Below are positions 1-6,916 of a stretch of DNA of 8,415 nucleotides, piece by piece. Each line of letters opens with the position of its first letter. Within the stretch, counting starts at the first letter, position 1. The position numbers and the translations under genes were made by a program. The notes under the pieces are model-generated. The model saw nothing but the letters and a program-made list of their open reading frames with translations, did not search any database and had not been told where the DNA came from. This DNA comes from an uncultured Syntrophomonadaceae bacterium (GTDB lineage Bacteria; Bacillota; Syntrophomonadia; Syntrophomonadales; Syntrophomonadaceae). The DNA is taken from the NCBI GenBank assembly GCA_944391275.1, contig CALXSZ010000166.1, positions 1 through 8,415 on the forward strand. Reading direction: 5' to 3'.

Positions 1-123
1 AAAGTCATCATCGTAGTTTGGGTTCACTTCCGAGGCAATCCGCAGCAGTTTCCGCACCGGAAGATTAAAATGCTTTGCAAAGTTTTCCATATAACTCACG
101 CCTGTATCCAAAGTCGATGTTGT
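1..123 (-). pseudogene. ABC transporter ATPase fragment, copy A (runs off left edge)
   Basis: Read on the minus strand, 93 down to 1 encodes 31 residues including ENFAKHFN, RKLLRIASEVN and NYDDDF. This matches copy B on the plus strand at 28 of 31 residues. It corresponds to the helical region between the Q-loop and the signature motif of an ABC-2 type exporter ATPase. The frame stays open into 94-123 (reading LDTGVSYMENF) and continues into the complement of copy B, so the true 5' part of this gene is not here. No Walker A is visible. The rest of the gene lies outside the window, so I cannot tell whether it is a dead fragment or a gene fused at its 5' end to the inverted copy. Codons that differ from copy B tend to end in G or C. 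Confidence 0.6.
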
Positions 124-216
124 TATATTGAAAACTTTGCAAAGCATTTTAATCTTCCAGTACGGAAATTGCTGCGGATTGCTTCCGAAGTAAACTCCAA
201 CTATGATTACGACTTT
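1..216. repeat. Imperfect inverted repeat, two 93-bp arms around a 30-bp centre
   Basis: Bases 1-93 and the reverse complement of 124-216 align without gaps at 81 of 93 positions. The centre, 94-123, is not self-complementary. The arms are two copies of one coding segment of an ABC ATPase facing away from each other. Nine of the 12 differences fall in third codon positions, and only three residues change. The pattern is that of diverged coding paralogues (or strain variants) joined head to head, rather than a regulatory palindrome. Confidence 0.9.
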
Positions 217-754
217 GCTTCGGAAATGATGGAGCGCTTTGAGTTAGACGGGAAAAAGAAGTTTCACCATCTTTCTCTAGGCATGAAAACGATGGTTTCA
301 ACCATGATCTGTTTGGCAAGCAATAAAGACGTTATTCTTTTAGACGAACCGGTCCTTGGCTTTGACGCAATTATGCGCGTGGAGTTTTACGATATGCTGA
401 CAGAGAGTTTTCATAAACACCCGCGAATTATTTATTATCGTATCCACCCACATCATTGAAGAAATCGCGAAGACCATTCAAAAGTTGATTATTCTTGATA
501 AAGGAAGCGTCCGTTTCTTTGATACATTGCAGTCGGTTGAAGCAAACGCGTTTCGTATCAGCGGGCTGCAAAAAGACGTGGAAGCTGCAATCCGAAATTT
601 AAATATCATCGGTCAAGATACGGTGGGAGGTCTTGTAACAAGTTATATTTTCGACAACCCACCAGAGCAGGCTGCTTCATTGGAAATTCAACCGCTTTCT
701 TTGCAGGATTTCTTTATACAACTGGTCGGGCAAAAGGGAGGTGTAAAAAGATGA
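124..754 (+). pseudogene. ABC-2 type exporter ATPase, 5'-truncated and frameshifted (copy B)
   Basis: The nucleotide-binding subunit of an ABC exporter would couple ATP hydrolysis to the membrane protein that follows. Visible in order: the helical-domain stretch ENFAKHFNLPVRKLLR, a signature motif variant LSLGMKT in place of LSGGQ (codons at about 274-294), Walker B and D-loop VILLDEPVLGFD (about 334-369), then a frameshift. A tandem TATT duplication at 429-436 ends the first frame at TGA 457-459 (reading IIYYRIHPHH). Without the extra 4 bases it would read IIIVSTHIIEEIAK, which restores the H-loop histidine. The second frame then runs to TGA 752-754 with a typical IILDKGSVRFF segment. Walker A and the Q-loop are missing, because homology stops at the inverted-repeat centre; an ATG at 70 only opens a short non-homologous lead. 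The final TGA overlaps the next ATG. The domain order resembles GntR-linked YtrB-like ATPases. Probably non-functional as it stands. Confidence 0.85.
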
Positions 755-1398
755 CAGCGATTTTTGCCATTGTAAAACGCTTGCTTGCGAGCAATAAGAT
801 CAGTTTCATCCTTACGGCTCTTGTGGTACTTTGCGCCACATCTTCCGGTAACGTTATTTTAAGCAAGGGAAATTATTCTTGGCTGCTTGCTGTCTTGACC
901 CCATTCTTTTTTGTGTTTTATGATTTCACGAAGTTAATGCATTTGGGCGCGAGCAAAAAAGATTACTATTTCGGTTGTCTCATCAGCTATGGATTCTTGG
1001 CATTTTGCATTTCTCTCGTCAACACAGCAATCCATCTATGGATTGACCCTATATATTCCGCGCAAACCGTTATCAATATGATGGACGTGTGTGAATGGAC
1101 GGAAAACGGAATGATCGTTGCCGGATTACAGCAGATGTTCTTTTTATTGCTTGTTATGGTGTTTCTCCATGCGCTGTTGTCTATGCAGGCGCATTGGTAC
1201 GGTTGGCTAACGGACGCGGTATTCGTCGCGATCATTTGTATTTTTACGCCGCTTGCGCCATTGCGCACGATTTTGGCCGGATTTTTTCAGATGATCATGC
1301 TGAACAACAATGCTGTCTTGCACATTTGTATTTGTCTGTTACTCAGCGCCGCATTATCTCTCGCAGGACTTGTGGTCTTAAAAAGAAAAACTTTATAG
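751..1398 (+). CDS. Small polytopic membrane protein, probable ABC exporter permease
   Basis: A 215-residue protein with about six hydrophobic segments (near residues 15-35, 42-60, 72-92, 122-145, 150-170 and 185-208), consistent with an integral membrane permease. The segment DFTKLMHLGASKKDYYFG (about 58-75) resembles the cytoplasmic loop of permease-like subunits encoded beside GntR-family regulators and ABC-2 ATPases. The start codon overlaps the stop of the ATPase (ATGA), and GGAGG lies about 10 bases upstream, so it was built for translational coupling to that subunit. It has no catalytic motif and its substrate cannot be inferred. The reading frame is intact although the partner ATPase is broken, so it may be orphaned or may use an ATPase encoded elsewhere, such as the copy that leaves the left edge. 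Confidence 0.7.
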   Translation: MTAIFAIVKRLLASNKISFILTALVVLCATSSGNVILSKGNYSWLLAVLTPFFFVFYDFTKLMHLGASKKDYYFGCLISYGFLAFCISLVNTAIHLWIDPIYSAQTVINMMDVCEWTENGMIVAGLQQMFFLLLVMVFLHALLSMQAHWYGWLTDAVFVAIICIFTPLAPLRTILAGFFQMIMLNNNAVLHICICLLLSAALSLAGLVVLKRKTL

Positions 1399-1413
1399 AC
1401 ATGAGGGATGGCC

Positions 1414-1863
1414 ATGATTCGAATAAAAGCAGTCGATGCACAAAATATATTGGACGTGTGCGAATTAACAACAAATCAAGATGGCATTGGTACAACAAAG
1501 GAGAGATGTTCCTGTTGCAACGCCATTTCCATTGCGGCAGCAAAATATGATCCAGAAATGCACCCCCATGCAATATATAACAACAATGTGTTAATCGGTT
1601 TTTTTATGTATCGGCGTGCGGAAAATCAAGCTGAAGCGGCAACCATCTGCCGCTTTATGATCGATGATCAATTTCAACAAAAAGGACTTGAAGAAAAAGC
1701 CCTCGAGCATATCTTGCGCGGTCTAAAAATCCAAGGTGTTAAGAAAGTCATCTTAGCAATTGATGACGCAAATGAAAATGCAAAGAACCGATATCTTTCT
1801 TTCGGTTTTCACTTCACTGGGGAAATCAATAAAACGGAATGCTACTATGCGTTCGAGTTGTAA
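1414..1863 (+). CDS. GNAT-family N-acetyltransferase, spermidine/polyamine type
   Basis: A 149-residue cytoplasmic enzyme expected to transfer acetyl from acetyl-CoA to an amine. The layout matches BltD/PaiA-like polyamine acetyltransferases: an N-terminal helix, then CNAISIAAAKYDPEMHPHAIY, the beta hairpin VLIGFFMYRR, the core strand CRFMIDDQF, the CoA-binding loop QQKGLEEKAL, and the C-terminal AKNRYLSFGFHFTGEI, where family members usually carry the N-x-x-A...Y-x-x-x-GF signature. The CoA loop is unusual: the common Q-x-K-G-x-G reads Q-Q-K-G-L-E, so the second glycine is glutamate. An in-frame ATG at 1408 is too close to the GAGGG Shine-Dalgarno site (1403-1407), so ATG 1414 is preferred. 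The gene begins 15 bases after the permease stop and is probably co-transcribed. The family is secure; the polyamine substrate is inferred from resemblance. Confidence 0.85.
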   Translation: MIRIKAVDAQNILDVCELTTNQDGIGTTKERCSCCNAISIAAAKYDPEMHPHAIYNNNVLIGFFMYRRAENQAEAATICRFMIDDQFQQKGLEEKALEHILRGLKIQGVKKVILAIDDANENAKNRYLSFGFHFTGEINKTECYYAFEL

Positions 1864-1893
1864 GTCTAATCTACGAAATAGGGAGGAATTAAA

Positions 1894-2562
1894 ATGAAAA
1901 AAATTATTTTATTCGCATGGTGTCTTGTATTAGGCGGTTTTGTTTTGGCGGGTTGCTCGAACAGCAACGAATCCTTTGAAGAGAAAAGTTATACGCCGGA
2001 TACACAGATCAATGAAATCAATCTTGATGTACGGGATAGGGAAATTGAAGTATCAATATCCGAAAACGATCAAATCCACATTGCTTATTTTGAGAATAGT
2101 AAAGAAACTTATGACATTATGGTTTCGGACGAAAATGTATTAACGATGACAAGCGCAAACAACAAAGCTTGGAGCGATTATATTGGGGGAAAACCCGCCG
2201 ATGAAAATCGGAAAATATCGTTGCAGATACCGGACGCACTTTTAGAAAACCTTACACTATCCACAACAAACGAGGATATAACACTTTCTACACTGTCTGT
2301 AACCGGAAGTATAAATATTTCTTCTAATGGGGGAAATATTGTCTTTTCAAACCTAGATGTAGGAAGCGCTCTGACCCTAAACGTTAAAAATGGCAATATT
2401 TCCGGTGCGATTGTAGGAAGTTATGATGATTTTGCCATTCAATCCGAAATCAAAAAAGGCGAGAGTAATTTGCCGGATCGTAAAAATAGCGGAGAAAAAA
2501 CGCTAAATGTGTTCAGCAATAACGGAGACGTCAATATTGAGTTTGTAAACAAATCATTGTAA
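1894..2562 (+). CDS. DUF4097-like lipoprotein
   Basis: A 222-residue exported lipoprotein. Residues 1-20 form a signal peptide (MKK, a hydrophobic core, then VLAG) with the lipobox cysteine at residue 21, so the mature protein should be anchored on the outer face of the membrane. After a polar linker it shows repeated short beta strands of the DUF4097/YvlB type: INEINLDVRDREIEVSIS, then LENLTLSTTNEDITLSTL, GSINISSNGGNIVFSNLD, LTLNVKNGNISG and LNVFSNNGDVNIEF. The N-G-x-I/V turns recur about every 18-20 residues, as expected for a right-handed beta solenoid. No catalytic residues are evident. A strong GGGAGG site lies 7-12 bases before the ATG. It follows the GNAT gene by 30 bases and is the last gene before a terminator. 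Its role is unknown; in other genomes such proteins often sit beside envelope-stress or export genes. Confidence 0.8.
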   Translation: MKKIILFAWCLVLGGFVLAGCSNSNESFEEKSYTPDTQINEINLDVRDREIEVSISENDQIHIAYFENSKETYDIMVSDENVLTMTSANNKAWSDYIGGKPADENRKISLQIPDALLENLTLSTTNEDITLSTLSVTGSINISSNGGNIVFSNLDVGSALTLNVKNGNISGAIVGSYDDFAIQSEIKKGESNLPDRKNSGEKTLNVFSNNGDVNIEFVNKSL

Positions 2563-2578
2563 TATATTGTAATATACA

Positions 2579-2622
2579 AAAAGCGGACAAGAAGCCTTTC
2601 AATTTCCTGTCCGCTTTTCTTC
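2579..2622. terminator. Bidirectional intrinsic terminator between convergent units
   Basis: The stem AAAAGCGGACAAGAA (2579-2593) pairs with TTCCTGTCCGCTTTT (2604-2618) with one mismatch around a 10-base loop. U-rich tails are produced on both strands. It can end the DUF4097 transcript on the plus strand and, 75-120 bases after the livG stop, the liv transcript on the minus strand. Confidence 0.88.
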
Positions 2623-2697
2623 ATGCTCTATTTGCCAGCCGTCGTTTGTATTTAATACTTTCTTGATTGGCGGTCGGCTTCTTCTCCAGTTTCTTTT

Positions 2698-3474
2698 TTA
2701 AATACGGTGGGCAGTCCCCAGATAAGAATCAATCACTTCTTGATTATTTCGGATTTCCTCAGCGCTGCCCTCTGCAATTTTTTCCCCGTAGTTCAATACG
2801 GCAATTCTTTCGCAAATGTTCATTACCAAATTCATATCATGTTCTACTAAAAGAATAGTAATATTCATCTCTTGTTTTAAATGTCTAATAATCTGCATTA
2901 AATCTTCTTTTTCTTTCGGATTCATACCTGCCGCGGGTTCATCCAAAAGCAGTAAACTAGGATGAAGCGCCAAAGCGCGTACAATCTCTAAGCGTCTCTG
3001 TTCTCCATACGATAAATTTTTTGCGTAATCCATTTTTTTGTCGTAGAGATCAACCATATTGAGTAATTCTTTAGCGGTTTCGCGCAATTGTTTTTCTTCT
3101 TTTCGTGCTTTGGGAAGAGAAAAAAGACATTGAAAAAATCCGGATTTTGTTATTCCATGTCCCCCAATTAAGACATTGTCCAGCACCGACATCGTACTAA
3201 AAAGCCGTATGTTTTGAAAAGTCCGTCCAATTCCTAAGGCAGCAATCTTATAAGGAGGCAAATGATTAATATTTTCCCCTTTAAAATAAATATTCCCTTG
3301 CGTTGGTGTATAAATACCTGTAATAAGGTTAAATAACGTAGATTTTCCGGCTCCATTTGGACCAATAATTCCAAAAATATCTTGTGTTTGGACAACGAAT
3401 GAAACTTGATCGAGTGCGCGCAAGCCGCCGAACTCTTGGGAGATTTGATCAAGCTTCAACAATTCTTCCGCCAC
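2698..3474 (-). CDS. livG: Branched-chain amino acid ABC transporter ATPase LivG
   Basis: The cytoplasmic ATP-hydrolysing subunit of a LIV/HAAT-type importer, energising LivHM. Numbering from the upstream GTG at 3480, it has Walker A GPNGAGKST (40-48), Q-loop RTFQN (86-90), signature LSYGEQ (156-161), Walker B LLLLDE (176-181) and H-loop LVEHDM (H214). It ends with the LivG-typical tail IAEGSAEEIRNNQEVIDSYLG. All catalytic motifs are intact and the length (258-260) is normal. Two GTG starts are possible: 3480 overlaps the livM stop but lies only 2 bases from the GAGGGG site, while 3474 has an 8-base spacing and is preferred. It is the last gene of the cluster; no livF follows. Because importers of this family normally use a LivG/LivF pair, LivG must either form a homodimer or use a LivF encoded elsewhere. 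Confidence 0.95.
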   Translation of the reverse strand: MAEELLKLDQISQEFGGLRALDQVSFVVQTQDIFGIIGPNGAGKSTLFNLITGIYTPTQGNIYFKGENINHLPPYKIAALGIGRTFQNIRLFSTMSVLDNVLIGGHGITKSGFFQCLFSLPKARKEEKQLRETAKELLNMVDLYDKKMDYAKNLSYGEQRRLEIVRALALHPSLLLLDEPAAGMNPKEKEDLMQIIRHLKQEMNITILLVEHDMNLVMNICERIAVLNYGEKIAEGSAEEIRNNQEVIDSYLGTAHRI

Positions 3475-3479
3475 TTGCA

Positions 3480-4370
3480 CTACCCCTCTTTCGTCGTCTT
3501 TGATTTCATTTTAAACCATTTTTGTTTCACATCATACCAACGTACGCCACCTAAAAGACCGTTCGGTCGGAAAATCATCAAGATAACCATCAAACCGCCG
3601 TAGAATAAAAGCCGATACTCCGCTACAACACGGAGAACTTCGGGAGCAATGGTTAAAATAATCACACCCAGGACGGTCCCAGGCAGGCTTCCCATTCCGC
3701 CCAAAACAACCATATTTAATAATTCAATCGATTTTGTGAAACTAAAATCTTGCGGACTAATATAAAAAATATAATGCGAATACAGTCCGCCGCCCAAACC
3801 ACCTAAAAAAGCGGCTACCGTAAAAGCAATAATTTTCAGGCGAGATGTATGAATGCCGCATGCTTCAGCCGCAATTTCATTTTCTTTCACGGCAAACATG
3901 GCGCGCCCAATCCGTGAACGATTGAGTCGATAATTTAAAAATAAAATAATCAAAACCAGAAGCCAGACGAAAGATAAGGTCGTATCCTGCGGAATACCAG
4001 ACAAACCAACGGCTTTTCCCCCTGGTTCAAAGTTCAAAAAGAAGACCCGAACAATTTCACAAAAACCAATGGTGACCATTGCCAAATAATCGCCGTCTAA
4101 TCGCAAAATCGGAATTCCAATGATAAATCCAAAGGCTCCGGCTGTCACGGCTCCTAAAAAAAGTGACAGGAGAAACGGGGTATCCAGATTTAATGAGCAG
4201 ATCGCCGACGTATAAGCTCCAATACTCATAAATCCTGCGTGTCCCATGTTTAACTGGCCAGTCATTCCGGTAACCAGATTGATTCCTAATGCTAATATAA
4301 GGTTGATTCCTATTAAAATGATGATGCGCATTGTATAGGCATCCAGGAATTGAGAAAATATGCTGTCCAC
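3480..4370 (-). CDS. livM: Branched-chain amino acid ABC transporter permease LivM
   Basis: A membrane-spanning subunit of 296 residues with many hydrophobic segments, forming the translocation path with LivH. Family hallmarks are INLVTGMTGQLNMGHAGFMS near residues 30-49 and LRLDGDYLAMVTIGFCEIVR near 89-108. The coupling loop AVKENEIAAEACGIHTSR (about 160-177) contacts the ATPase. A late segment reads VVLGGMGSLPGTVLGV. Translation starts at GTG 4370, with GAGGA about 7 bases upstream overlapping the livH stop. The stop TAG shares one base with the upstream GTG of livG, indicating tight coupling. Length and motifs are normal for the family; transport of leucine, isoleucine and valine is inferred, since related systems also take other amino acids or small amides. 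Confidence 0.94.
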   Translation of the reverse strand: MDSIFSQFLDAYTMRIIILIGINLILALGINLVTGMTGQLNMGHAGFMSIGAYTSAICSLNLDTPFLLSLFLGAVTAGAFGFIIGIPILRLDGDYLAMVTIGFCEIVRVFFLNFEPGGKAVGLSGIPQDTTLSFVWLLVLIILFLNYRLNRSRIGRAMFAVKENEIAAEACGIHTSRLKIIAFTVAAFLGGLGGGLYSHYIFYISPQDFSFTKSIELLNMVVLGGMGSLPGTVLGVIILTIAPEVLRVVAEYRLLFYGGLMVILMIFRPNGLLGGVRWYDVKQKWFKMKSKTTKEG

Positions 4371-4380
4371 GTATGTATCC

Positions 4381-5259
4381 TCAAACTTTTTTAGATTTTT
4401 TTTGGCCCAATAAACCTTGCGGCCGAATAATCAATACAATAATAAGCACGGCAAAAGCAATCGCATCCTTATAGGAAGAAGACAAATAAGCTACGCCCAT
4501 AATTTCCAAAACACCTAAAAGGACTCCTCCTAACATCGCTCCTGGGATTGAGCCAATCCCTCCTAAAACCGCTGCGGCAAAAGCCTTCATTCCCGCCATG
4601 GTTCCCATATACGGCCATACCGCATTATAATATAATCCAACCATCACGCCCCCGGCAGCCGCCAGAGCCGAACCCAACGCAAAGGTAACGGAAATAATGC
4701 GATTGACATTGACTCCCATTAAAGAAGCTGCTTCCAAATCCAACGAACAAGCGCGCATGGCTTTCCCAATTTTGGTTCGTCGAACAATCCACTGCAACGC
4801 TAACATTAATCCCGCCGATAATAACAAAATCATGATCTGCATCGATGAAATGTTAATCCCTAAAATTTGAAATGTTGCATTCATCATCGTGCCTTCCGGA
4901 TAACGAGTGGTATTGGTCCCACGAATCAAAACCATCAACGTTGAAAGAAAGGTCGATACGCCCATAGCGCTGATCAGGGGAGAAAGTCGAGTGGAGCGCC
5001 CCCTCAAAGGGCGATAAGCCACACGTTCAACACTCATTCCTAAGATCATGCAAAACGCCATAGCTCCTAATAAAGCAATTCCAAACGGCAATCCTAAAAC
5101 CGTCACGCAAAATAGTCCAGCAAATGCGCCAAACATATAAATTTCCCCATGAGCAAAATTAATAAGTTGGATAATCCCATACACCATCGTATATCCAAGC
5201 GCAATCAATGCATAGGTACTGCCCAAGGTTACCCCATTGATAAGTTGTTCTAAAAGCAT
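4381..5259 (-). CDS. livH: Branched-chain amino acid ABC transporter permease LivH
   Basis: The partner permease of LivM, 292 residues from the preferred start. It opens with the family-typical LLEQLINGVTLGSTYALIA and GYTMVYGIIQLINFAHGE, has the ATPase-coupling loop SLDLEAASLMGVNVNR (about 173-188), and a late AAAVLGGIGSIPGAMLGG segment. The frame is open up to a TTG at 5304, which would add 15 polar residues. ATG 5259 is chosen because GGGGGA lies about 11 bases upstream and the protein then begins exactly where LivH homologues begin. It is the first gene of livHMG; livM follows after 10 bases. A promoter about 85 bases upstream and a terminator beyond it separate livH from livJ. Confidence 0.94.
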   Translation of the reverse strand: MLLEQLINGVTLGSTYALIALGYTMVYGIIQLINFAHGEIYMFGAFAGLFCVTVLGLPFGIALLGAMAFCMILGMSVERVAYRPLRGRSTRLSPLISAMGVSTFLSTLMVLIRGTNTTRYPEGTMMNATFQILGINISSMQIMILLLSAGLMLALQWIVRRTKIGKAMRACSLDLEAASLMGVNVNRIISVTFALGSALAAAGGVMVGLYYNAVWPYMGTMAGMKAFAAAVLGGIGSIPGAMLGGVLLGVLEIMGVAYLSSSYKDAIAFAVLIIVLIIRPQGLLGQKKSKKV

Positions 5260-5346
5260 GGCAAATCTGTTCCCCCAAATGATATTCTGACGCTCCCTGA
5301 ACAAAGATTACTGCGCCAATATACAAATTTTTCTCTATACCGTACT

Positions 5347-5375
5347 ATAATAGCACATTTAGCCGGATTTGTCTT
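5347..5375 (-). promoter_or_regulatory. Candidate sigma-A promoter for livHMG
   Basis: On the minus strand AAGACA (5375-5370, four of six to TTGACA) is separated by exactly 17 bases from TATTAT (5352-5347, five of six to TATAAT). Transcription would start near 5340 and leave an 80-base leader to the livH ATG. It lies downstream of the livJ-proximal terminator, so it could drive livHMG on its own. Confidence 0.55.
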
Positions 5376-5433
5376 AAAAATCCTTGATTCATCGGAGTTT
5401 TTTTCACGCTTTTTCAAGCAGGCATAGTCGTGT

Positions 5434-5474
5434 AAAAAAAGATGATGTCTTTTCTTCAAAAACATCACCTTTTT
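5434..5474 (-). terminator. Intrinsic terminator between livJ and livH
   Basis: On the minus strand AAAAAGGTGATGT (5474-5462) pairs with ACATCATCTTTTT (5448-5436), with one G-U pair, around a 13-base loop, followed by a run of seven T. It should stop most transcripts coming from livJ before livH. The plus-strand complement also ends in T, but no plus-strand gene reaches it. Confidence 0.75.
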
Positions 5475-5549
5475 ATACAATTTTTACTCGTGCAATATAT
5501 AACTTCTTTTCGCTAAAGCCGCTGAAACCTTTGTAACAAAAGCATTTTT

Positions 5550-5663
5550 AGAAAGAAATTTCGGAATATGAATTATACAAGATGCATTTCTTTCTTTAAA
5601 AGCAACGAAACTCTTACAACAGTATATGCCCATCCATAAAAAATATTATTTTTCTCGTTGTAA
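5550..5663. other. livJ 3' region with overlapping inverted repeats
   Basis: Three short inverted repeats lie in this gene-free stretch. AGAAAGAAAT (5550-5559) pairs with ATTTCTTTCT (5586-5595). Read on the minus strand, TTACAAC (5663-5657) can pair with GTTGTAA (5620-5614), and CAACGA (5660-5655) with TCGTTG (5608-5603) followed by CTTTT. The last two share CAAC and exclude each other. A TATAAT hexamer (5577-5572, minus strand) with TTTAAA 17 bases upstream could start a short RNA ending at the 5434-5474 terminator. No open frame of note is present. The function is unknown; the pairs could be a weak livJ terminator or chance in AT-rich DNA. Confidence 0.3.
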
Positions 5664-5667
5664 TGAA

Positions 5668-6861
5668 TTAATTGGCCATTTCTTCCGCTTCCGAAGTTCC
5701 GATGCGATCCAGTAGAGCAAATTTCCCATCGCGAACCGTCATTAAACAAACGGGGCTTTTCACGGGTTCACGATCTTCATTAAAGGTCGTATTACCAGAA
5801 ACCCCTGGGTAATCCTTTAATTGCGCCAATACATCCTTGTAGACCGTCGGATCGTCGCTGTTGGCTTTGGTCATAGCGTCCGCCAGAATATAAACGGCGT
5901 CATAATATTGAGCGGAAAACATATCCGGGTCTTCATTATACGCTGCGCGATACGCTTCAATGAACTGAGCCGTTTCTTCACTCGGTTCATCGGACGAAAA
6001 GCCGCAATAGAAGATAACTTTTTCTTCCACGGCGCTACCGCCTAAATTCGCCAGATCCAGTCCATATAATCCGTCTCCACCCACTAAGCAGATATCCAGA
6101 TCTTTTTTCTCAGCTTCCAACATCAACAAAGCCGCCTCCGTATAATAACCGGTGAAAACCAACACGTCGGCATTGGCATTTTTCAATTTTGTAATCTGCG
6201 CAGTAAAGTCCGTTTCTCCGTCATTAATACTCTCTTCCAAGACAATGTTGGCGTTTTGCGCAGCTAAAGCTTCCTGAAATACTGGGGTTAACGCCATACT
6301 GTATCCATTGTTCAGAGATGTAATTATGGCGACATTTTGCCAACCTTGCTCGTTAACCATCCAATCAACCACTACGGGTACGGCAAATTTATCCAATAAG
6401 GTATTCCGGAAAATATAATCTCCGATTTCTACAACGCCCTCACCCGTGGCTCCAGGAGAAAATAGAACCGTTTGATTATCCTGCGCCACCTTAGCTGCCG
6501 CAATGGTTAATCCGGTACAAGGATCGCCTACCATAGCCGACACTTGGTCACGCGTCACATATCTTTGCGCAATAGCATTAATTTCGCTGGTCTCTCCTTT
6601 ATTATCCTCATAAATGCCTTCCAATTGTTTGCCTAAAACGCCGCCGGCCGCATTGATTTCTTCAATAGCCAGTTTCATTCCTTTTTCAGCCGGTATCCCA
6701 TAATTGGCTACGGAACCGGTCGTCGCCCCTAAATATCCCAGTTTTATCGTTTGACCGTCCGCATTTCCTGCCTCCTCTGTCGTTCCCGACTCTCCACCGC
6801 ATCCAGCAAAGACCGTAAAAAGCATCAAAATGCAAAGTAACCATGTTACTTTCTTTTTCAT
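5668..6861 (-). CDS. livJ: Branched-chain amino acid substrate-binding lipoprotein (LivJ/LivK type)
   Basis: The extracytoplasmic receptor of the LIV importer, 397 residues. The signal peptide MKKKVTWLLCILMLFTVFAG precedes lipobox cysteine 21, so it is membrane-tethered outside the cell; the Ser/Glu/Gly-rich stretch after it is a linker. The periplasmic-binding type I fold follows: IKLGYLGATTGSVANYG, GMKLAIEEINAAGGVLGKQL, the ligand-site region MVGDPCTGLTIAAAKVAQD and LFSPGATGEGVVEIG, the second lobe with NVAIITSLNNGYSMA, LVFTGYYTEAALLMLEAEKK and VGGDGLYG, and a C-terminal SAQYYDAVYILADAM. The start ATG has AGGAG about 9 bases upstream. It is transcribed first, toward livHMG, but 408 bases and a terminator separate them, fitting the common need for excess binding protein. 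Specificity for Leu/Ile/Val is by family only. Divergent from uppP. Confidence 0.93.
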   Translation of the reverse strand: MKKKVTWLLCILMLFTVFAGCGGESGTTEEAGNADGQTIKLGYLGATTGSVANYGIPAEKGMKLAIEEINAAGGVLGKQLEGIYEDNKGETSEINAIAQRYVTRDQVSAMVGDPCTGLTIAAAKVAQDNQTVLFSPGATGEGVVEIGDYIFRNTLLDKFAVPVVVDWMVNEQGWQNVAIITSLNNGYSMALTPVFQEALAAQNANIVLEESINDGETDFTAQITKLKNANADVLVFTGYYTEAALLMLEAEKKDLDICLVGGDGLYGLDLANLGGSAVEEKVIFYCGFSSDEPSEETAQFIEAYRAAYNEDPDMFSAQYYDAVYILADAMTKANSDDPTVYKDVLAQLKDYPGVSGNTTFNEDREPVKSPVCLMTVRDGKFALLDRIGTSEAEEMAN

Positions 6862-6916
6862 TCTTCATCACTCCTGTTTTTATTCTATTTTTTCTATGCA
6901 TAAACATAACGTTGTT

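Noticed and set aside
1..216. Assembly or amplification fold-back artefact as a simple explanation of the inverted repeat
   Set aside because: A fold-back gives near-identical arms. Here 12 of 93 positions differ with a coding pattern, so the arms are separate gene copies. A chimeric join between strains is still possible.
2619..2697. Open minus-strand tail after livG (about 31 codons, including KKPTANQES) as a livF or integrase remnant
   Set aside because: It has no LivF motif, no recognisable homology and no start of its own. It is within what chance allows in AT-rich sequence.
5260..5304. TTG start for livH adding 15 residues
   Set aside because: ATG 5259 has a GGGGGA site at workable spacing and begins the protein where family members begin. 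The extension is polar and unlike LivH.
5318..5334. Second CodY-like box in the livH leader
   Set aside because: At least five mismatches to the 15-base consensus, no better than background in this AT-rich DNA.
5260..5667. T-box leader for a branched-chain amino acid tRNA upstream of livH
   Set aside because: No T-box sequence (AGGGTGGNACCGCG-like) and no specifier stem are visible.
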